DNA from: Uranotaenia lowii
Lineage: Eukaryota > Arthropoda > Insecta > Diptera > Culicidae
Length of the DNA: 64,000 nucleotides
Assembly (NCBI RefSeq): GCF_029784155.1
Contig: NC_073692.1
Span: forward strand, 426,603,324 to 426,667,323
Direction of reading: 5' to 3'
A model generated the notes under the pieces. The model worked only from the letters and a program-made list of their open reading frames with translations, was not told the DNA's origin and made no database searches. The position numbers were made by a program, and so were the translations under genes. Positions 60,401-64,000 of this stretch are shown one piece after another (the first letter of the stretch is position 1; every line of letters begins with the position of its first letter).

Positions 60401-61500
60401 TTGTCAAAATTGTCAAAATTGTCAAAATTGTCAAAATTGTCAAAATTGTCAAAATTGTCAAAATTGTCAAAATTGTCAAAATTGTCAAAATTGTCAAAAT
60501 TGTCAAAATTGTCAAAATTGTCAAAATTGTCAAAATTGTCAAAATTGTCAAAATTGTCAAAATTGTCAAAATTGTCAAAATTGTCACAATTGTCAAAATT
60601 GTCAAAATTGTCAAAATTGTCAATATTGTCAATATTGTCAAAATTGTCAAAATTGTCAAAATTGTCAAAATTGTCAAAATTGTCAAAATTGTCAAAATTG
60701 TCAAAATTGTCAAAATTGTCAAAATTGTCAAAATTGTCAAAATTGTCAAAATTGTCAAAATTGTCAAAATTGTCAAAATTTTCAAAATTGTCAAAATTTT
60801 CAAAATTGTCAAAATTGTCAAAATTGTCAAAATTGTCAAAATTGTCAAAATTGTCAAAATTGTCAAAATTGTCAAAATTGTCAAAATTGTCAAAATTGTC
60901 AAAATTGTCAAAATTGTCAAAATTGTCAAAATTGTCAAAATTGTCAAAATTGTCAAAATTGTCAAAATTGTCAAAATTGTCAAAATTGTCAAAATTGTCA
61001 AAATTGTCAAAATTGTCAAAATTGTCAAAATTGTCAAAATTGTCAAAATTGTCAAAATTGTCAAAATTGTCAAAATTGTCAAAATTGTCAAAATTGTCAA
61101 AATTGTCAAAATTGTCAAAATTGTCAAAATTGTCAAAATTGTCAAAATTGTCAAAATTGTCAAAATTGTCAAAATTGTCAAAATTGTCAAAATTGTCAAA
61201 TTTGTCAAAATTGTCAAAATTGTCAAAATTGTCAAAATTGTCAAAATTGTCAAAATTGTCAAAATTGTCAAAATTGTCAAAATTGTCAAAATTGTCAAAA
61301 TTGTCAAAATTGTCAAAATTGTCAAAATTGTCAAAATTGTCAAAATTGTCAAAATTGTCAAAATTGTCAAAATTGTCAAAATTGTCAAAATTGTCAAAAT
61401 TGTCAAAATTGTCAAAATTGTCAAAATTGTCAAAATTGTCAAAATTGTCAAAATTGTCAAAATTGTCAAAATTGTCAAAATTGTCAAAATTGTCAAAATT

Positions 61501-63950
61501 GTAAAAATTGTAAAAATTGTAAAAATTGTAAAAATTGTAAAAATTGTCAAAATTGTAAAAATTGTAAAAATTGTCAAAATTGTCAAAATTGTCAAAATTG
61601 AAATTGTCAAAATTGTCAAAATTGTCAAATTGTCAAAATTGTCAAAATTGTCAAAATTGTCAAAATTGTCAAAATTGTCAAAATTGTCAAAATTGTCAAA
61701 ATTGTCGAAATTGTCAAAATTGTCAAAATTGTCAAAATTGTCAAAATTGTCAAAATTGTCGAAATTGTCAAAATTGTCGAAATTGTCAAAATTGTCAAAA
61801 TTGTCAAAATTGTCAAAATTGTCAAAATTGTCAAAATTGTCAAAATTGTCAAAATTGTCAAAATTGTCAAAATTGTCAAAATTGTCAAAATTGTCAAAAT
61901 TGTCAAAATTGTCAAAATTGTCAAAATTGTCAAAATTGTCAAAATTGTCAAAATTGTCAAAATTGTCAAAATTGTCAAAATTGTCAAAATTGTCAAAATT
62001 GTCAAAATTGTCAAAATTGTCAAAATTGTCAAAATTGTCAAATTTGTCAAAATTGTCAAAATTGTCAAATTTGTCAAAATTGTCAAAATTGTCAAAATTG
62101 TCAAAATTGTCAAAATTGTCAAAATTGTCAAAATTGTCAAAATTGTCAAAATTGTCAAAATTGTCAAAATTGTCAAAATTGTCAAAATTGTCAAAATTGT
62201 CAAAATTGTCAAAATTGTCAAAATTGTCAAAATTGTCAAAATTGTCAAAATTGTCAAAATTGTCAAAATTGTCAAAATTGTCAAAATTGTCAAAATTGTC
62301 AAAATTGTCAAAATTGTCAAAATTGTCAAAATTGTCAAAATTGTCAAAATTGTCAAAATTGTCAAAATTGTCAAAATTGTCAAAATTGTCAAAATTGTCA
62401 AAATTGTCAAAATTGTCAAAATTGTCAAAATTGTCAAATTTGTCAAAATTGTCAAAATTGTCAAAATTGTCAAAATTGTCAAAATTGTCAAAATTGTCAA
62501 AATTGTCAAAATTGTCAAAATTGTCAAAATTGTCAAAATTGTCAAAATTGTCAAAATTGTCAAAATTGTCAAAATTGTCAAAATTGTCAAAATTGTCAAA
62601 ATTGTCAAAATTGTCAAAATTGTCAAAATTGTCAAAATTGTCAAAATTGTCAAAATTGTCAAAATTGTCAAAATTGTCAAAATTGTCAAAATTGTCAAAA
62701 TTGTCAAAATTGTCAAAATTGTCAAAATTGTCAAAATTGTAAAAATTGTAAAAATTGTAAAAATTGTAAAAATTGTAAAAATTGTAAAAATTGTAAAAAT
62801 TGTAAAAATTGTAAAAATTGTAAAAATTGTCAAAATTGTCAAAATTGTCAAAATTGTCAAAATTGAAATTGTCAAAATTGTCAAAATTGTCAAATTGTCA
62901 AAATTGTCAAAATTGTCAAAATTGTCAAAATTGTCAAAATTGTCAAAATTGTCAAAATTGTCAAAATTGTCGAAATTGTCAAAATTGTCAAAATTGTCAA
63001 AATTGTCAAAATTGTCGAAATTGTCAAAATTGTCGAAATTGTCAAAATTGTCAAAATTGTCAAAATTGTCAAAATTGTCAAAATTGTCAAAATTGTCAAA
63101 ATTGTCAAAATTGTCAAAATTGTCAAAATTGTCAAAATTGTCAAAATTGTCAAAATTGTCAAAATTGTCAAAATTGTCAAAATTGTCAAAATTGTCAAAA
63201 TTGTCAAAATTGTCAAAATTGTCAAAATTGTCAAAATTGTCAAAATTGTCAAAATTGTCAAAATTGTCAAAATTGTCAAAATTGTCAAATTTGTCAAAAT
63301 TGTCAAAATTGTCAAAATTGTGAAAATTGTCAAAATTGTCAAAATTGTCAAAATTGTCAAAATTGTCAAAATTGTCAAAATTGTCAAAATTGTCAAAATT
63401 GTCAAAATTGTCAAAATTGTCAAAATTGTCAAAATTGTCAAAATTGTCAAAATTGTCAAAATTGTCAAAATTGTCAAAATTGTCAAAATTGTCAAAATTG
63501 TCAAAATTGTCAAAATTGTCAAAATTGTCAAAATTGTCAAAATTGTCAAAATTGTCAAAATTGTCAAAATTGTCAAAATTGTCAAAATTGTCAAAATTGT
63601 CAAAATTGTCAAAATTGTCAAAATTGTCAAAATTGTCAAAATTGTCAAATTTGTCAAAATTGTCAAAATTGTCAAAATTGTCAAAATTGTCAAAATTGTC
63701 AAAATTGTCAAAATTGTCAAAATTGTCAAAATTGTCAAAATTGTCAAAATTGTCAAAATTGTCAAAATTGTCAAAATTGTCAAAATTGTCAAAATTGTCA
63801 AAATTGTCAAAATTGTCAAAATTGTCAAAATTGTCAAAATTGTCAAAATTGTCAAAATTGTAAAAATTGTCAAAATTGTCAAAATTGTCAAAATTGTCAA
63901 AATTGTCAAAATTGTCAAAATTGTCAAAATTGTCAAAATTGTCAAAATTG
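61501..63950. repeat. Second higher-order repeat, period about 1.27 kb, two copies
   Basis: A run of GTAAAAATT units, then ATTGAAATTGTC, then CAAATTGTC, then three GTCGAAATT units and later CAAATTTGTC occurs at 61501-62440 and again from 62739. The ATTGAAATTG marker lies at 61601 and 62866, an offset of 1265. Copy-specific gains and losses of 9-bp units are visible. Confidence 0.82.
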
Positions 63951-64000
63951 ACAAAATTGTCAAAATTTTCAAAAGTGTCAACATTGTCAAAATTTTCAAA

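Larger units (their letters stand above)
55134..64000. repeat. 9-bp satellite array in inverted orientation (AAAATTGTC)n, open at window end
   Basis: At least about 980 copies of the reverse complement of the 47333-52129 unit. It begins after a degenerating lead-in (GAAATTATCGAAATGCTCAAG). Variant units (GTAAAAATT, GTCGAAATT, CAAATTTGTC, TTTTTAAAAATTG) recur in ordered sets, revealing higher-order repeats. It runs past the right edge. The frames over it are artefacts. Confidence 0.97.

Noticed and set aside
55080..64000. Long ORFs over the second satellite array
   Set aside because: Same artefact; tripeptide repeats KLS, KIV, NCQ, TIL and DNF in overlapping frames.
46221..64000. CRISPR-like array
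   Set aside because: Units are contiguous 8- or 9-mers without spacers, in a eukaryotic setting.

Overview
The window looks like repeat-rich, AT-rich insect chromosomal DNA, most probably from a mosquito (Culicidae). This rests on a DD37E Tc1/mariner element, an I-like non-LTR retrotransposon with an arthropod Inr+DPE promoter, a LINE remnant ending in AATA repeats, tRNA-derived SINE-like units and 60-105 bp candidate introns. There are no bacterial-type operons. I recognise no intact host gene. Almost every convincing coding region belongs to a mobile element, and nearly all other open frames are chance or repeat artefacts.

Layout. 1-8438 is unique AT-rich DNA with two small foldback elements. 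8439-19968 is a stack of nested insertions: an outer unit with 15-bp inverted ends, then a hAT-like unit (9394-18962, with a target duplication), then a third TIR-like unit (about 11014-17970), and at the centre a complete non-LTR retrotransposon (12289-17603) with ORF1, ORF2, promoter, poly(A) tail and 10-bp target duplication. The hAT-like unit sits beside a candidate splice donor of a small two-exon reading frame. 20-25 kb holds a decaying multi-exon ORF, a LINE 3' end, a MITE and a SINE-like unit. 26150-27441 is a full-length DD37E transposon with an uninterrupted transposase. 30-36 kb has a 1.1-kb long-TIR element, a hAT-type MITE with a perfect 8-bp target duplication, and a retroposon with a 60-nt poly(A) tail.

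38148-39539 is an ORF1-only retroposon: target duplication, poly(A) tail and a DPE-like 5' end, but no ORF2. 40697-41314 and 42677-43621 are two opposed retroposons with (GAA)n tails that share only their last ~205 bp. A strong TATA box at 46064 lies about 150 bp before the satellite block.

46221-64000 is mostly satellite: an 8-bp array (GACAAGAA, about 139 copies) switching directly to a 9-bp array (GACAATTTT, about 533 copies), then 3 kb of unique DNA, then at least 980 copies of the same 9-mer in the opposite orientation, running off the window. The second array has at least two higher-order repeat systems (about 2.04 kb and about 1.27 kb). Because the unit is 9 bp, five of six frames stay open, which creates very large meaningless ORFs.

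The autonomous units seen are the LINE, whose RNase H has lost one catalytic Asp, and the DD37E transposon. The MITEs, the ORF1-only element, the (GAA)n retroposons and the SINE-like units would depend on enzymes supplied in trans. No host regulatory network can be read from this window.
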